NCBI RefSeq assembly: GCF_018402035.1
Contig: NZ_JAGYJN010000001.1
Span: forward strand, 124,001 to 188,000
Length of the DNA: 64,000 nucleotides
From: Roseicyclus sp.
GTDB lineage: Bacteria > Pseudomonadota > Alphaproteobacteria > Rhodobacterales > Rhodobacteraceae
Direction: 5' to 3'
Part shown: piece after piece, positions 50,588 through 59,446 of the stretch
How the letters are laid out: each line of letters starts with the position of its first letter
Position numbering within the stretch: position 1 is the first letter of the stretch
Made by a program: the position numbers and the translations under genes
The notes under the pieces: model-generated
What the model was told of the DNA's origin: nothing
What the model saw: only the letters and a program-made list of their open reading frames with translations
Databases searched by the model: none

Positions 50588-51141
50588 TGCCATGTTGAGC
50601 GCACTGGATGGTGCGCAGGCCCAAGGCTTGATCGGCATTCGCGAGATGGGGTTGCAAGGCATGATCACCTTGCGTGCCGATCAGGCAAAGGCCGCGAAAG
50701 CGGTGGAAAAGGTCACGGGTGTCGCGATGCCCGCGCGCCGCATGATCAGCGCCGGGCAGGGCAATCAGATCGCGTGGATGTCGCCCGATGAGGTGATGAT
50801 CTTATGTGATCACGCCAAGGCCGATGGGCTGGTTGCTGATCTTGGCGGCATTGGCGGGGCAGCATCATCTTGTGGTCAATGTCTCTGATGCACGCGCGAT
50901 GTTTTCCTTGACGGGTGAGGCTGGCGCGCTGCGCGATGTGTTGGCCAAGATCACGCCCGCCGATATCGCGGGCCTGCCCTTGGGCGAGATGCGGCGCACG
51001 CGGTTACAACAGGTGGCAGCCGCGCTCTGGTTTGAAACCCAGACCGAGGCACGGGTGATCTGTTTCCGCTCGGTCGCGCGCTATGTGTTTGACCTCATGG
51101 CTGTATCAGCGCATCCGAGTGGTGCGGTCGATTATCACTAA
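50580..51141 (+). pseudogene. soxG: Sarcosine oxidase gamma subunit, frameshifted
   Basis: The gene starts at ATG 50580 (MSDAMLSALDGAQAQGLIGI) and reads well until about base 50840, then ends at a TGA at 50886-50888. The expected continuation is in the next frame from about 50842 (LAALAGQHHLVVNVSDAR) and runs to TAA at 51141. The span is 3 x 187 + 1 bases, so one extra base, most likely C50841 in GCTGATCTTGG, explains it. A corrected protein of about 186 residues has normal SoxG length. Either the gene is broken, leaving the enzyme without its gamma subunit, or this is a sequencing error. All other sox genes are intact, which slightly favours an error or a recent mutation. Confidence 0.85.
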
Positions 51142-51146
51142 GGCGG

Positions 51147-51220
51147 GGGAAACCCCGGGGTTTCCCGACCGAAAGCCCGTGTTTTTCGGCGCGCGCACCG
51201 GGGGCGGGGTTGACGCCCCC
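51147..51220 (+). terminator. Palindromes between soxG and sodB, candidate terminator
   Basis: A perfect 20-bp palindrome (arms GGGAAACCCC and GGGGTTTCCC, 51147-51166) is followed by a second hairpin with 7-bp stem GGGGGCG/CGCCCCC at 51200-51220. A TTTTT run lies between at 51181-51186. They probably end the sox transcript, or are relics of an intergenic repeat. Confidence 0.5.
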
Positions 51221-51276
51221 CCACCGCGCACTCCATCTGTCACCCAGACCATATGCAACACCAAGGGGGGCCCCTT

Positions 51277-51882
51277 ATGGCTTTTACACTTCCCGATCTT
51301 CCCTATGCCCATGATGCGCTGGCCGGTCACGGCATGAGCCGCGAGACACTGGAATATCACCATGACCTGCATCACAAGGCTTATGTCGACAATGGCAACA
51401 AGCTGATCGCTGGCACCGAGTGGGAAAACAAATCCCTCGAGGAGATCGTCATCGGCACCTATCAGGCCGGTGCGGTTGCCCAGAATGGCATCTTCAACAA
51501 CGCGTCGCAGCATTGGAACCACAACCAGTTTTGGGAAATGATGGGCCCGGGCGAGGGCGGTATGCCCGGCGAGTTGGAAAAGGCCATCGCTGAGTCCTTT
51601 GGCTCGGTCGATCAGTTCAAAGCTGATTTCGCCGCCGCAGGCGCGGGTCAGTTCGGGTCGGGCTGGTGCTGGCTCGTCAAGGACAAGGATGGGTCGCTCA
51701 AGGTCACAAAGACCGAGAATGGCGTGAACCCGCTCTGCTTTGGCCAGACAGCACTTTTGGGCTGTGATGTGTGGGAACATTCCTACTACATCGATTTCCG
51801 CAACAAGCGCCCCGCATATTTGGAAAACTTCCTGAGCAAGCTGGTCAATTGGGAAAACGTGGCCGCCCGTCTGGTCGGCTGA
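51277..51882 (+). CDS. sodB: Superoxide dismutase, Fe type
   Basis: Cytoplasmic Fe-dependent superoxide dismutase of 201 residues. Metal ligands are the His in LEYHHDLHHKAYVDN, His in FNNASQHWNHNQFWEMM, and Asp/His in LGCDVWEHSYYIDFRN. The Gln in the FNNASQHW stretch is typical of iron rather than manganese enzymes. The start ATG 51277 is preferred to an in-frame one 24 bases upstream, since FTLPDLPYAHDALA is the usual N terminus. A strong terminator follows. Confidence 0.95.
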   Translation: MAFTLPDLPYAHDALAGHGMSRETLEYHHDLHHKAYVDNGNKLIAGTEWENKSLEEIVIGTYQAGAVAQNGIFNNASQHWNHNQFWEMMGPGEGGMPGELEKAIAESFGSVDQFKADFAAAGAGQFGSGWCWLVKDKDGSLKVTKTENGVNPLCFGQTALLGCDVWEHSYYIDFRNKRPAYLENFLSKLVNWENVAARLVG

Positions 51883-51903
51883 TCGCTGCTTAATGATTGA
51901 TTG

Positions 51904-51928
51904 CGGCCCGCCATGTGCGGGCCGTTTT
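51904..51928 (+). terminator. Intrinsic terminator of sodB
   Basis: An 8-bp stem CGGCCCGC (51904-51911) with GCGGGCCG (51917-51924) closes a 5-base loop and is followed by TTTT. It lies 21 bp after the sodB stop and 5 bp from the end of the convergent LOG gene. Confidence 0.88.
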
Positions 51929-51932
51929 CATG

Positions 51933-52493
51933 TCAACCCGCAGGTGCGGAAAGTGCCGCGAGCTTGGCCATCAAACCCTCAACATCACCCACTGTTTCGA
52001 TGAAGCCTTTGATATTGTCCTCGGCAAAGCCTTGCGCGATCACATGGTCGAGCAGCGCGATGAGCGGCTGCCAATAGCCCGCGATATCAAGCAGGTAGAT
52101 GGGTTTTTGGTGCAGGCCGAGCTGTCGCCATGTCAGCACCTCGAAAAACTCATCAAGCGACCCCGCGCCGCCGGGCAGAACCACCACCGCATCGGCATTC
52201 ATGAACATCACCTTTTTGCGCTCATGCATGGTTTCAGTGACGATAAAGGTGGTCAGGTCACGCTTGCCCACCTCCCATGCCATCAGATGCGCGGGGATCA
52301 CGCCGAATGTCTGCCCGCGCGCCGATTGGGCGGCGCGTGCAACCGCCCCCATGATGCCAACATCGCCCGCGCCATAGACAAGGCGCATATCCGCCTCGGC
52401 CAATGCGCGGCCCAGATCGGTCGCGGCCGCCATATAGGCAGGATCGACACCGGGGCGCGCGCCACAATAGACACAAACTGACAGAGTTTTCAT
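51933..52493 (-). CDS. LOG-family protein (TIGR00730), nucleoside 5'-monophosphate phosphoribohydrolase
   Basis: Rossmann-like LOG family protein of 186 residues. Related enzymes cut the N-glycosidic bond of cytokinin riboside or other nucleoside monophosphates. The start MKTLSVCVYCGARPG at 52493 is standard, with AGGGA upstream. The LOG motif PGGxGTxxE appears as PGGAGSLDEF, with Ser instead of Thr. The catalytic Arg is in HERKKVMF. The N-terminal 29 extra codons upstream are not family-like. Function in this bacterium is probably general nucleotide clean-up. Confidence 0.88.
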   Translation of the reverse strand: MKTLSVCVYCGARPGVDPAYMAAATDLGRALAEADMRLVYGAGDVGIMGAVARAAQSARGQTFGVIPAHLMAWEVGKRDLTTFIVTETMHERKKVMFMNADAVVVLPGGAGSLDEFFEVLTWRQLGLHQKPIYLLDIAGYWQPLIALLDHVIAQGFAEDNIKGFIETVGDVEGLMAKLAALSAPAG

Positions 52494-52634
52494 CGCGATC
52501 CCTTGCACTTGCCCGAGGTTTCCCCCCTGATAGGCCGATCCGGTGAGGGTCTCAAGCGGCATGGGGGCCGTGATCTTCACGACGGAAAGCGATACAGAGG
52601 GTCTGGGCCTTCGCGTTTAGGGGACGAACAAGCC

Positions 52635-54071
52635 ATGGCGACACCTACGTCGGGCGCAACAGGTGCAAGCAATCGTGCGATCCTGTGGGCTGGAATTCTT
52701 GGGTCAGTGGTGTTTGCGGGTGTTGTTGCCTTCGTCACGATGCGCGATGTCCCAGAGACGGTGCCACCTGTGGCAGAGGTTGCGCCTTTGATTGAAGCTG
52801 CGACGCCGGTCGTCGAAACGGCCCCAGTTGCAGCAAGCGAGCAAGTGTCCGCCCCCACGACCGCCGAGGGAGCGCCCGTCACAGAGCCAGTGCCGGACGA
52901 AGCAGCGCCTGTGCCTGTGGCGCCAGTGCTCGATGTGGTACGCGTCGACGCCGAAGGCAACGCCGTGATCGCTGGCCGTGCCGCCCCGCAGGCCACTGTG
53001 GTTTTGCGTCTCGATGGTGAGCTGCTTGAGACTGTGGCAGCCGATACTGCCGGGAATTTTGTCGCTTTGGTGGTAATTTCGCCCTCTGATCGAGCGCGCG
53101 TCTTGAGCCTTGAGGCGATTGGTGCGGATGGTGTGGTGATCGCCGGTGCCGATAGCGTGCTGATTGCGCCCTTTGCCGGTGCTGTCGCGCAAGTCGTAGA
53201 CGATCTGGCCGCTGACGCGGCTGTCGCCGAGGCAGAGGTTGCGCCGACTGAACTCCCGGCTCGCGATACAGCCGCCATGCAATCGGCCCAAGCAGCCGTT
53301 GAAACGACGCCGCCGCTTGCGCGCCAAACCGACGACGTCACGCCTGATGCTCCGTCGCCCGCAACGCCCCCAGCCGCAGCGGCACCGGCTGCCGTCGCCA
53401 CCAGCCAAGCTGAGGTGGCCGAGGGGACAGCGCCTGCCGCTTCGCCTGTGCAACCAAGCGCCGCGCAAACGGTAGATGTCGCAACTGCCCCCACGCAAGC
53501 CACCGCTGCGCAACCGCAAGCGCCTGCCGTCGTGATCGCTGGCCAAGATGGGGTTCGTGTCGTCCAAGGGGCCGAGACGCAGGACAGTACCAAAGTTCAG
53601 CTTGATGCCATCACCTATGATGATGCGGGCAATGTCACGCTGGCCGGGCGCGGGCCAGCCCAAGCGCCGCTACGGATCACGCTCGACAACACAACCGTGA
53701 GCACGAGCGCGGTTGGTGAGAGTGGCCAATGGAGCGTGCCTTTGTCCGAGGTCGCACCGGGCACCTATACGCTGCGCATCGAACAGCTTGACGCCAGCGG
53801 TGCAGTATCTTCGTCGGTCGAAACGCCATTTATGCGCGAAGATCCCGCCCGTATCCGCGACAATCCGATGCTGGCCGAACCGGGAAGTTCGGTGATCACC
53901 GTGCAACGTGGCTTTACGCTTTGGGGGATAGCCGAGGCGAATTTTGGCAATGGCATCTTGTATGTGCAGATTTTCCAAGAAAATCGGGCCGATATCCGCG
54001 ATCCTGACTTGATTTATCCGGGTCAGATCTTTGCCTTGCCTGATCTGCCGCGCGCAGATAGCGCGCCCTGA
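52635..54071 (+). CDS. LysM-domain peptidoglycan-binding protein with Ala/Pro-rich linker
   Basis: Protein of 478 residues, anchored by a membrane helix (ILWAGILGSVVFAGVVAFV) near residues 15-35, with the rest periplasmic. Its middle is Ala/Pro/Val/Thr-rich and low in complexity (about 45-110 and 215-330). Two short beta-rich, Ig-like units are visible (DVVRVDAEGNAVIAGRAAP and VQLDAITYDDAGNVTLAGRG onward, up to VETPFMRED). A C-terminal LysM domain at about 425-475 (RGFTLWGIAEANFGNGILYV, PDLIYPGQIFALP) should bind peptidoglycan. Partners are not known. It is divergent from the LOG gene and 65 bp before the ABC exporter. Confidence 0.85.
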   Translation: MATPTSGATGASNRAILWAGILGSVVFAGVVAFVTMRDVPETVPPVAEVAPLIEAATPVVETAPVAASEQVSAPTTAEGAPVTEPVPDEAAPVPVAPVLDVVRVDAEGNAVIAGRAAPQATVVLRLDGELLETVAADTAGNFVALVVISPSDRARVLSLEAIGADGVVIAGADSVLIAPFAGAVAQVVDDLAADAAVAEAEVAPTELPARDTAAMQSAQAAVETTPPLARQTDDVTPDAPSPATPPAAAAPAAVATSQAEVAEGTAPAASPVQPSAAQTVDVATAPTQATAAQPQAPAVVIAGQDGVRVVQGAETQDSTKVQLDAITYDDAGNVTLAGRGPAQAPLRITLDNTTVSTSAVGESGQWSVPLSEVAPGTYTLRIEQLDASGAVSSSVETPFMREDPARIRDNPMLAEPGSSVITVQRGFTLWGIAEANFGNGILYVQIFQENRADIRDPDLIYPGQIFALPDLPRADSAP

Positions 54072-54136
54072 TCACTCTGGCCATTTGCCGGGCGGAGACT
54101 TAGGTAGGGCGCAAGATCGCCCGCTAGGATTATTCC

Positions 54137-56005
54137 ATGCAAGCCAAGACCAGCGCCGCAGGCCCAAGGCCCGCGGCCCATCAACCAAGCCCCGCCCCCG
54201 AGAGTGAGGGCGCGCGCGAACGCCGCTCAAGCTGGCGCACCTTGCGCAAGGTGGCACCCTATCTTTGGCCCGCAGATAAGCCTTGGGTGAAAAACCGCGT
54301 CTTGGCCGCATTGGGCTTTTTGCTTTTGGCCAAGCTCGTGGGTGTCGGCACACCCTTTGTCTACAAGGCCGCCGTTGATGTCTTGACCGGTGAGGCGGCA
54401 AGCCCTGCTTGGTTGTTGGGGATGGGGGCCGTGGGCATCACGGTCGCTTACGGTGTGGCGCGCGCGGCCAATGTGGGCTTTCAGCAATTGCGCGATGCGG
54501 TCTTTGCGCGCGTGGCGCAGGCGGCCCTGAGGCAATTGGCGCTTGAGACATTCCAGCATATCCATGCGCTCTCGCTGCGCTATCACATCACGCGCAAGAC
54601 CGGGGGCCTTAGCCGGATCATCGAGCGCGGCGTGAAGGGCGTCGATTTCTTACTGCGCTTCATGCTGTTCTCTGTCGGCCCATTGGTGCTGGAGCTTTTG
54701 CTGACCGGCATCATCTTGGCGCTGGTCTTTGATATCAGCTATTTGATCGTGCTGGTTGTCACCATCGGGCTTTATGTTTGGTTCACCTTTACGGTGACCG
54801 AATGGCGGGTGAAAATCCGCAAGGAAATGAACGAGCAAGACACCGACGCCAATCAAAAGGCGATCGACAGCCTGCTCAATTACGAGACGGTGAAATATTT
54901 CGGTGCCGAAAAGCGCGAGGCCGCGCGCTATGATGGCGCGATGGAAGGTTATGAGCGCGCGGCGATCAAAACCTCGCTTTCCTTGGCCTTTCTCAATTTC
55001 GGGCAAGCGGTGATTATCACGGCAGGGCTCGTGATCGTCATGGTCATGGCCGCCATCGGCGTGCAGGCGGGTGAATTGACCACAGGTGATTTCGTCATGG
55101 TCAACGCCTTCATGATCCAGATCACCATCCCGCTGAATTTTCTGGGCACGGTCTATCGCGAGATCCGCCAAGCGCTGGTCGATATGGGCGAGATGTTCGA
55201 TCTTTTGGAACAACCGCAGGAGGTTTGCGACAAGCCCGGCGCGCCAGCGCTGGCGGTCTCGGGCGGGGCGGTGGTGTTTGAAGATGTGCGCTTTTCCTAC
55301 GAACCCGCGCGGTCCATCCTCAAAGGGTTGAGTTTCACACTCAACCCCGGCGAGACGGTGGCCCTTGTCGGCCCCTCCGGGTCGGGAAAATCGACCATCG
55401 GAAAGCTCTTGTTCAGGTTCTACGATGTGACGGGTGGCGCGATCCGTATCGATGGTCAGGATTTGCGCGATGTGACGCAAGAAAGCGTGCATGCGCAGAT
55501 CGGCGTGGTCCCGCAAGACACGGTGCTGTTTAACGACACGATCCGCTACAATATCGGCTATGGCCGGGCAGGGGCGAGCCAAGACGAGATCGAGGCGGCA
55601 GCGCGCGCCGCAAGCATCCATGACTTCATCGCGGCCCTGCCCGAAGGCTATGACACGCCTGTAGGCGAGCGCGGTCTGAAACTCTCGGGTGGTGAGAAGC
55701 AACGCGTGGGCATTGCGCGCACGCTGCTCAAGGATCCGCCGATCTTGTTGCTCGATGAGGCGACAAGCGCACTCGACAGCGAGACCGAGCGTGATATCCA
55801 AGCCGAGTTGAAAATGATGGGCGAGGGGCGGTCGGTCATCACCATCGCGCATCGGCTTTCAACGGTGGTTGATGCAGATCAGATCATCGTGCTTGAGGCT
55901 GGTGAAATCGTCGAGCGCGGCACCCATGACGCCCTGATCGCCAAGGGCGGGCGCTATGCGACCATGTGGGCGCGCCAACAAGCCGAGGAAGAAGAAACAT
56001 CCTAA
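54137..56005 (+). CDS. Atm1/HMT1-type ABC exporter (fused permease and ATPase)
   Basis: Half-transporter of 622 residues that dimerises. Atm1-type exporters move glutathione conjugates or persulfides and metal complexes, supporting iron-sulfur or metal homeostasis. The membrane domain (about 50-340) has six helices, with ALSLRYHITRKTGGLSRIIERG and NYETVKYFGAEKREAARYDGA characteristic of the Atm1 group. The ATPase domain (about 375-610) has Walker A GPSGSGKSTIGK, signature LSGGEKQRVGIARTLL, Walker B PPILLLDEATSALD and H-loop TIAHRLSTV. A 26-bp palindrome lies just after the stop. Confidence 0.9.
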   Translation: MQAKTSAAGPRPAAHQPSPAPESEGARERRSSWRTLRKVAPYLWPADKPWVKNRVLAALGFLLLAKLVGVGTPFVYKAAVDVLTGEAASPAWLLGMGAVGITVAYGVARAANVGFQQLRDAVFARVAQAALRQLALETFQHIHALSLRYHITRKTGGLSRIIERGVKGVDFLLRFMLFSVGPLVLELLLTGIILALVFDISYLIVLVVTIGLYVWFTFTVTEWRVKIRKEMNEQDTDANQKAIDSLLNYETVKYFGAEKREAARYDGAMEGYERAAIKTSLSLAFLNFGQAVIITAGLVIVMVMAAIGVQAGELTTGDFVMVNAFMIQITIPLNFLGTVYREIRQALVDMGEMFDLLEQPQEVCDKPGAPALAVSGGAVVFEDVRFSYEPARSILKGLSFTLNPGETVALVGPSGSGKSTIGKLLFRFYDVTGGAIRIDGQDLRDVTQESVHAQIGVVPQDTVLFNDTIRYNIGYGRAGASQDEIEAAARAASIHDFIAALPEGYDTPVGERGLKLSGGEKQRVGIARTLLKDPPILLLDEATSALDSETERDIQAELKMMGEGRSVITIAHRLSTVVDADQIIVLEAGEIVERGTHDALIAKGGRYATMWARQQAEEEETS

Positions 56006-56014
56006 GGGCGGGGC

Positions 56015-56040
56015 TGCGATTATTCGTACGAATAATCGCA
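56015..56040. repeat. Perfect 26-bp palindrome
   Basis: Two 13-base arms, TGCGATTATTCGT (56015-56027) and its complement (56028-56040), touch without a spacer. The centre is TTCGTACGAA. It lies 10 bp after the ABC exporter stop and 138 bp before trkA. It could act as an operator for a dimeric regulator, a transcription-ending hairpin without U-run, or a recombination site. I do not recognise it as a known site. Confidence 0.8.
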
Positions 56041-56178
56041 TCATCGCGTTGCACGTCATCGGTGTGGGTGTGGCGATGCCCTTGTGGGCAAAGGTGACGT
56101 ACGGGGCAAGGTGGATTGACCTTTGCCGCCAATGCATGCCAGTGAAGGGCCGAATGCGGCCGCAGGGACGGAAGTTTC

Positions 56179-57555
56179 ATGAAGGTCATCATCTGCGGCG
56201 CGGGTCAAGTTGGCTGGCAGATTGCGCGCCATCTGGCCGGCGAAAAGAACGACGTCACGGTTGTTGATAGCAACCCAGATCTCGTGCGTCGCGCGACCGA
56301 CACGCTCGATGTGCAGGGTTTGACGGGGTTTGCCTCCTATCCAGATGTGTTGGAGCGCGCAGGCGCGCGCGATGCCGATATGATTATCGCCGCGACCTTC
56401 TCGGACGAGGTGAATATGGTGACCTGTCAGGTCGCCCATTCCGTTTTCGCCGTGCCGCGCAAGATCGCGCGCCTGCGTGCGCGCAGCTATCTTGATGCGA
56501 TCTATTCCGATCTTTACCGGCGCGACCACCTGCCTATCGATGTGGTGATTTCGCCCGAGGAAGAGGTGGCGCAAGCGGCCCTTGCGCGCATCCGCTCGCC
56601 TGCGACCTTCGACACGGAGGATTTTCTGTCAGGCGATGCCAAGCTTTTGGGCATCCAGCTTGATGCCGATTGCCCGGTGCTGGAGACCCCGCTCAAGCAG
56701 TTGTCGGAACTTTTCTCGACACTGCGCGCCATTGTTGTGGGTATCCGCCGCGCGGGGAGCTTGTTTGTGCCGGAACCCGGCGATCAACTTTTCGCGGGCG
56801 ATCAGATCTATGTTTTTTCCCATACGGTCGATGCGGGCCGTGCGCTTGAGATTTTCGGCAAGACCGCGCGCCTGCCCGAACGGGTCTTGATCGTGGGCGG
56901 CGGCAATGTGGGGCTGACGGTCGCGCGCGCATTGGAGGCAGGACCAGAGCGCATGCGGGTGCGCGTGATCGAGAAGTCGCGCGCGCGCGCCGAAGTGGCC
57001 GCCGATGCGCTGGAGCGCACCATCGTTTTGCATGGCGACGGGCTCGATGCCGAAATCCTGCGCGAGGCGGGGGTGGACCGCGTCGATGCGGTGCTGTGCG
57101 TGACCGATGACGACAAGACCAACCTTTTGGCCTCGGTCCGGGCCAAGACGGCGGGTGCGACGCTGTCGATTGCGCTGATCAATGATCCGACATTGGTCAC
57201 GTTGATGCAGCCCTTGGGGATTGATGCCTATATCAACCCGCGCGCGACCACGGTCAGCTCGATCTTGCGCCATATCCGCCATGGCCGCGTGCGCGGTGTC
57301 TATTCGGTGGGCGACAGCGAGGCAGAGGTGATCGAGGCGCAGGTTCTGTCGACCTCGGCCATTGCCGGACGCCAGATCCGCGATATCGATTTTCCCGAAG
57401 GCGTGCTTGTGGGTGCGGTGCAAAAGGGCGGCAAGGTGGTGCGGGCCTCGGGCTCGACCCGGATCGACGAGGGCGATGTGATCGTTCTATTCGTGCTTGC
57501 CGCGGATGTGCCTGCGGTCGAGACGCTCCTTCAGGTCTCGATCGACTTTTTCTGA
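56179..57555 (+). CDS. trkA: Trk potassium transporter, regulatory subunit TrkA
   Basis: Peripheral NAD-binding subunit of the Trk K+ uptake system, 458 residues with two RCK units. The first starts KVIICGAGQVGWQIARHLAGE (residues 1-130) followed by a TrkA-C domain. The second starts VLIVGGGNVGLTVARALEAG near 236 and includes LCVTDDDKTNLLASVRAK. A second TrkA-C domain closes the protein. It gates the channel-like TrkH encoded 4 bp downstream. In many alphaproteobacteria ntrYX lies upstream; here an Atm1-type exporter does. Confidence 0.94.
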   Translation: MKVIICGAGQVGWQIARHLAGEKNDVTVVDSNPDLVRRATDTLDVQGLTGFASYPDVLERAGARDADMIIAATFSDEVNMVTCQVAHSVFAVPRKIARLRARSYLDAIYSDLYRRDHLPIDVVISPEEEVAQAALARIRSPATFDTEDFLSGDAKLLGIQLDADCPVLETPLKQLSELFSTLRAIVVGIRRAGSLFVPEPGDQLFAGDQIYVFSHTVDAGRALEIFGKTARLPERVLIVGGGNVGLTVARALEAGPERMRVRVIEKSRARAEVAADALERTIVLHGDGLDAEILREAGVDRVDAVLCVTDDDKTNLLASVRAKTAGATLSIALINDPTLVTLMQPLGIDAYINPRATTVSSILRHIRHGRVRGVYSVGDSEAEVIEAQVLSTSAIAGRQIRDIDFPEGVLVGAVQKGGKVVRASGSTRIDEGDVIVLFVLAADVPAVETLLQVSIDFF

Positions 57556-57559
57556 CGTC

Positions 57560-59077
57560 ATGGCGCGCCCTGACCGCAGCCCACCGATTTTCGTCAGCCT
57601 GCTGATCGCGGCCGCGCTGGCAAGCTTGGTGCCATCCTTCTACGGGGCGGCGGTCGGTGATTTCGACAATGCACGGGTGTTTTTCTATAGCGGTCTTTTG
57701 TTTGCGATTGCGGCGGGGTTCATCGGCATTGCCGTGGCCACAACGCCGCGCAACCGGACCGAGCATCGCTATTTGCTTGGGCTGGTGTTGTCTTACTTTT
57801 GGTTGCCGGCGGTTCTGGCCCTGCCGATGGTGCAGGCGACCGATGATCTGCGCGTGATCGATATCTATTTCGATATGGCCTCGGCGCTGACGACGACGGG
57901 CGCGCCGATCTTTGCGCCCTCGCAATTGGCCGAGACGCTGCATCTGTGGCGCGCCACCGTGGGGTGGTTTGGGGGCTTGCTGATTTGGATCACAGCGCTG
58001 GCGGTTTTCGCGCCACTCAACCTTGGTGGCTTCGAAGTCGCGTCAGAGGCGCGCCCCGGCACGCAAGTTGCCAGCTTGCGGGGGCAATTGGCCATGATCA
58101 CAGCGGCGGGTCGGTTGCGCCGGGCGGCGGCGCTGTTGATCCCCATCTATGCCGGTTTAACCGTGATCCTTGCGCTGGCGCTGACCATCGCGGGTGAGCG
58201 GCCTTTGTTTGCCGTCATGCATGCGATGTCGACGCTCTCCACCTCGGGGATCAGCGCGGTGCGTGGTCCGCAAGATGGCGATGCGGGTCTGATCGGCGAG
58301 GTGTTGATCGCGCTCTTCTTTGTTTTTGCGCTGACGCGGCGCAGTTTCGTAAACGGGATCACCGCCGCGTGGCCGGGTGTGATCTTGCGCGACCGCGAGC
58401 TGCGTTTGGCGATCTTTGTCGCGGTGGTATTGCCGAGTTTCTTGTTCCTGCGGCATTGGCTGGCAGCTTTCGAGGGCAATGAGCTTGATGATATTGCCGG
58501 TGCCTTTGCCGCCTTATGGGGGGCGTTTTTTACGGTTTTGTCTTTTTTGACCACCACGGGCTTTGTCTCGGACAGCTGGGCGCAAGCGCGCAGCTGGTCG
58601 GGCTTGCCCACGCCGGGGCTGATTCTGGCTGGGTTGGTGATCATGGGGGGCGGTGTGGCCACGACCGCCGGCGGGCTCAAGCTGCTGCGTATCTATGCGC
58701 TCTACAAACACGGCACGCGCGAGATTGAGCGGTTGATCCATCCCCATTCCGTCGCCGGTGCCGGGCGTTTGGGGCGGCGCATCCATAGCGAGGGGGCATT
58801 CATCGCTTGGGTGTTTTTCATGTTGCTGCTGATCACCTTGGGTGCGGTAACCTTGGCCTTGGGCATGACGGGGCTGGATTTCGAGCAAGCCTTGATCTTG
58901 GCGCTCTCCGCCATTTCCACAGCCGGGCCTTTGGCCAGTGTTGCCGGAGAAGTGCCAATTTCCTACATTGACCTTGGTGATATTGCCAAACTCATCTTGG
59001 TCCTGGCCATGATCATCGGTCGGATGGAGACCTTGGTTTTCATCGCCGTGTTAAACCCGGTCTTTTGGCGCACATAG
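57560..59077 (+). CDS. trkH: Trk potassium transporter, membrane subunit TrkH
   Basis: Channel-like K+ translocating subunit of 505 residues in the inner membrane. It has the pore-loop type repeats of the SKT family: FDMASALTTTGAPIFA near 108, VMHAMSTLSTSGISAVRG near 218, SFLTTTGFVSDSW near 328 and LALSAISTAGPLASVAGE near 450. The ATG at 57560 lies 4 bp after the trkA stop; the open frame that overlaps trkA is not used. The C terminus LVFIAVLNPVFWRT is typical. Confidence 0.93.
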   Translation: MARPDRSPPIFVSLLIAAALASLVPSFYGAAVGDFDNARVFFYSGLLFAIAAGFIGIAVATTPRNRTEHRYLLGLVLSYFWLPAVLALPMVQATDDLRVIDIYFDMASALTTTGAPIFAPSQLAETLHLWRATVGWFGGLLIWITALAVFAPLNLGGFEVASEARPGTQVASLRGQLAMITAAGRLRRAAALLIPIYAGLTVILALALTIAGERPLFAVMHAMSTLSTSGISAVRGPQDGDAGLIGEVLIALFFVFALTRRSFVNGITAAWPGVILRDRELRLAIFVAVVLPSFLFLRHWLAAFEGNELDDIAGAFAALWGAFFTVLSFLTTTGFVSDSWAQARSWSGLPTPGLILAGLVIMGGGVATTAGGLKLLRIYALYKHGTREIERLIHPHSVAGAGRLGRRIHSEGAFIAWVFFMLLLITLGAVTLALGMTGLDFEQALILALSAISTAGPLASVAGEVPISYIDLGDIAKLILVLAMIIGRMETLVFIAVLNPVFWRT

Positions 59078-59212
59078 TTGCGTGACGCGACAAGATGCGG
59101 CAGTGGGTTGATCTTTTGGGTGAATTACCTGCACACAAGAGTCGACATTCGGTTTGGACGGTTGCAAACTGATCCGTGACACGCCAGCCCAGCACAAGAA
59201 GGCGCACATAAG

Positions 59213-59446
59213 ATGGCCGAGACGAAACAAAATCTGCAAGACGCGTTCCTTAACCATGTCCGCAAGACAAAGGTTCCCGTGACGATCTTCTTGATCAACG
59301 GGGTCAAGTTGCAGGGCGTGATCACATGGTTTGATAATTTCTGCGTGCTGTTGCGCCGCGACGGCCAAAGCCAGCTTGTGTACAAGCATGCAATCTCGAC
59401 CGTGATGCCCGCGCAACCCATCAGCCTTTATGATGGAGAAGAGTGA
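59213..59446 (+). CDS. hfq: RNA chaperone Hfq
   Basis: Sm-like hexameric RNA chaperone of 77 residues, which pairs small RNAs with mRNAs. It is nearly pure core: [27 protein letters not shown] has the Sm1 motif with the proximal-face Gln and Lys/Arg, and [13 protein letters not shown] is the Sm2 motif containing the YKH signature. The C-terminal tail is only a few residues (ISLYDGEE), as in other alphaproteobacteria. The stop overlaps the hflX GTG start. Confidence 0.97.
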   Translation: MAETKQNLQDAFLNHVRKTKVPVTIFLINGVKLQGVITWFDNFCVLLRRDGQSQLVYKHAISTVMPAQPISLYDGEE

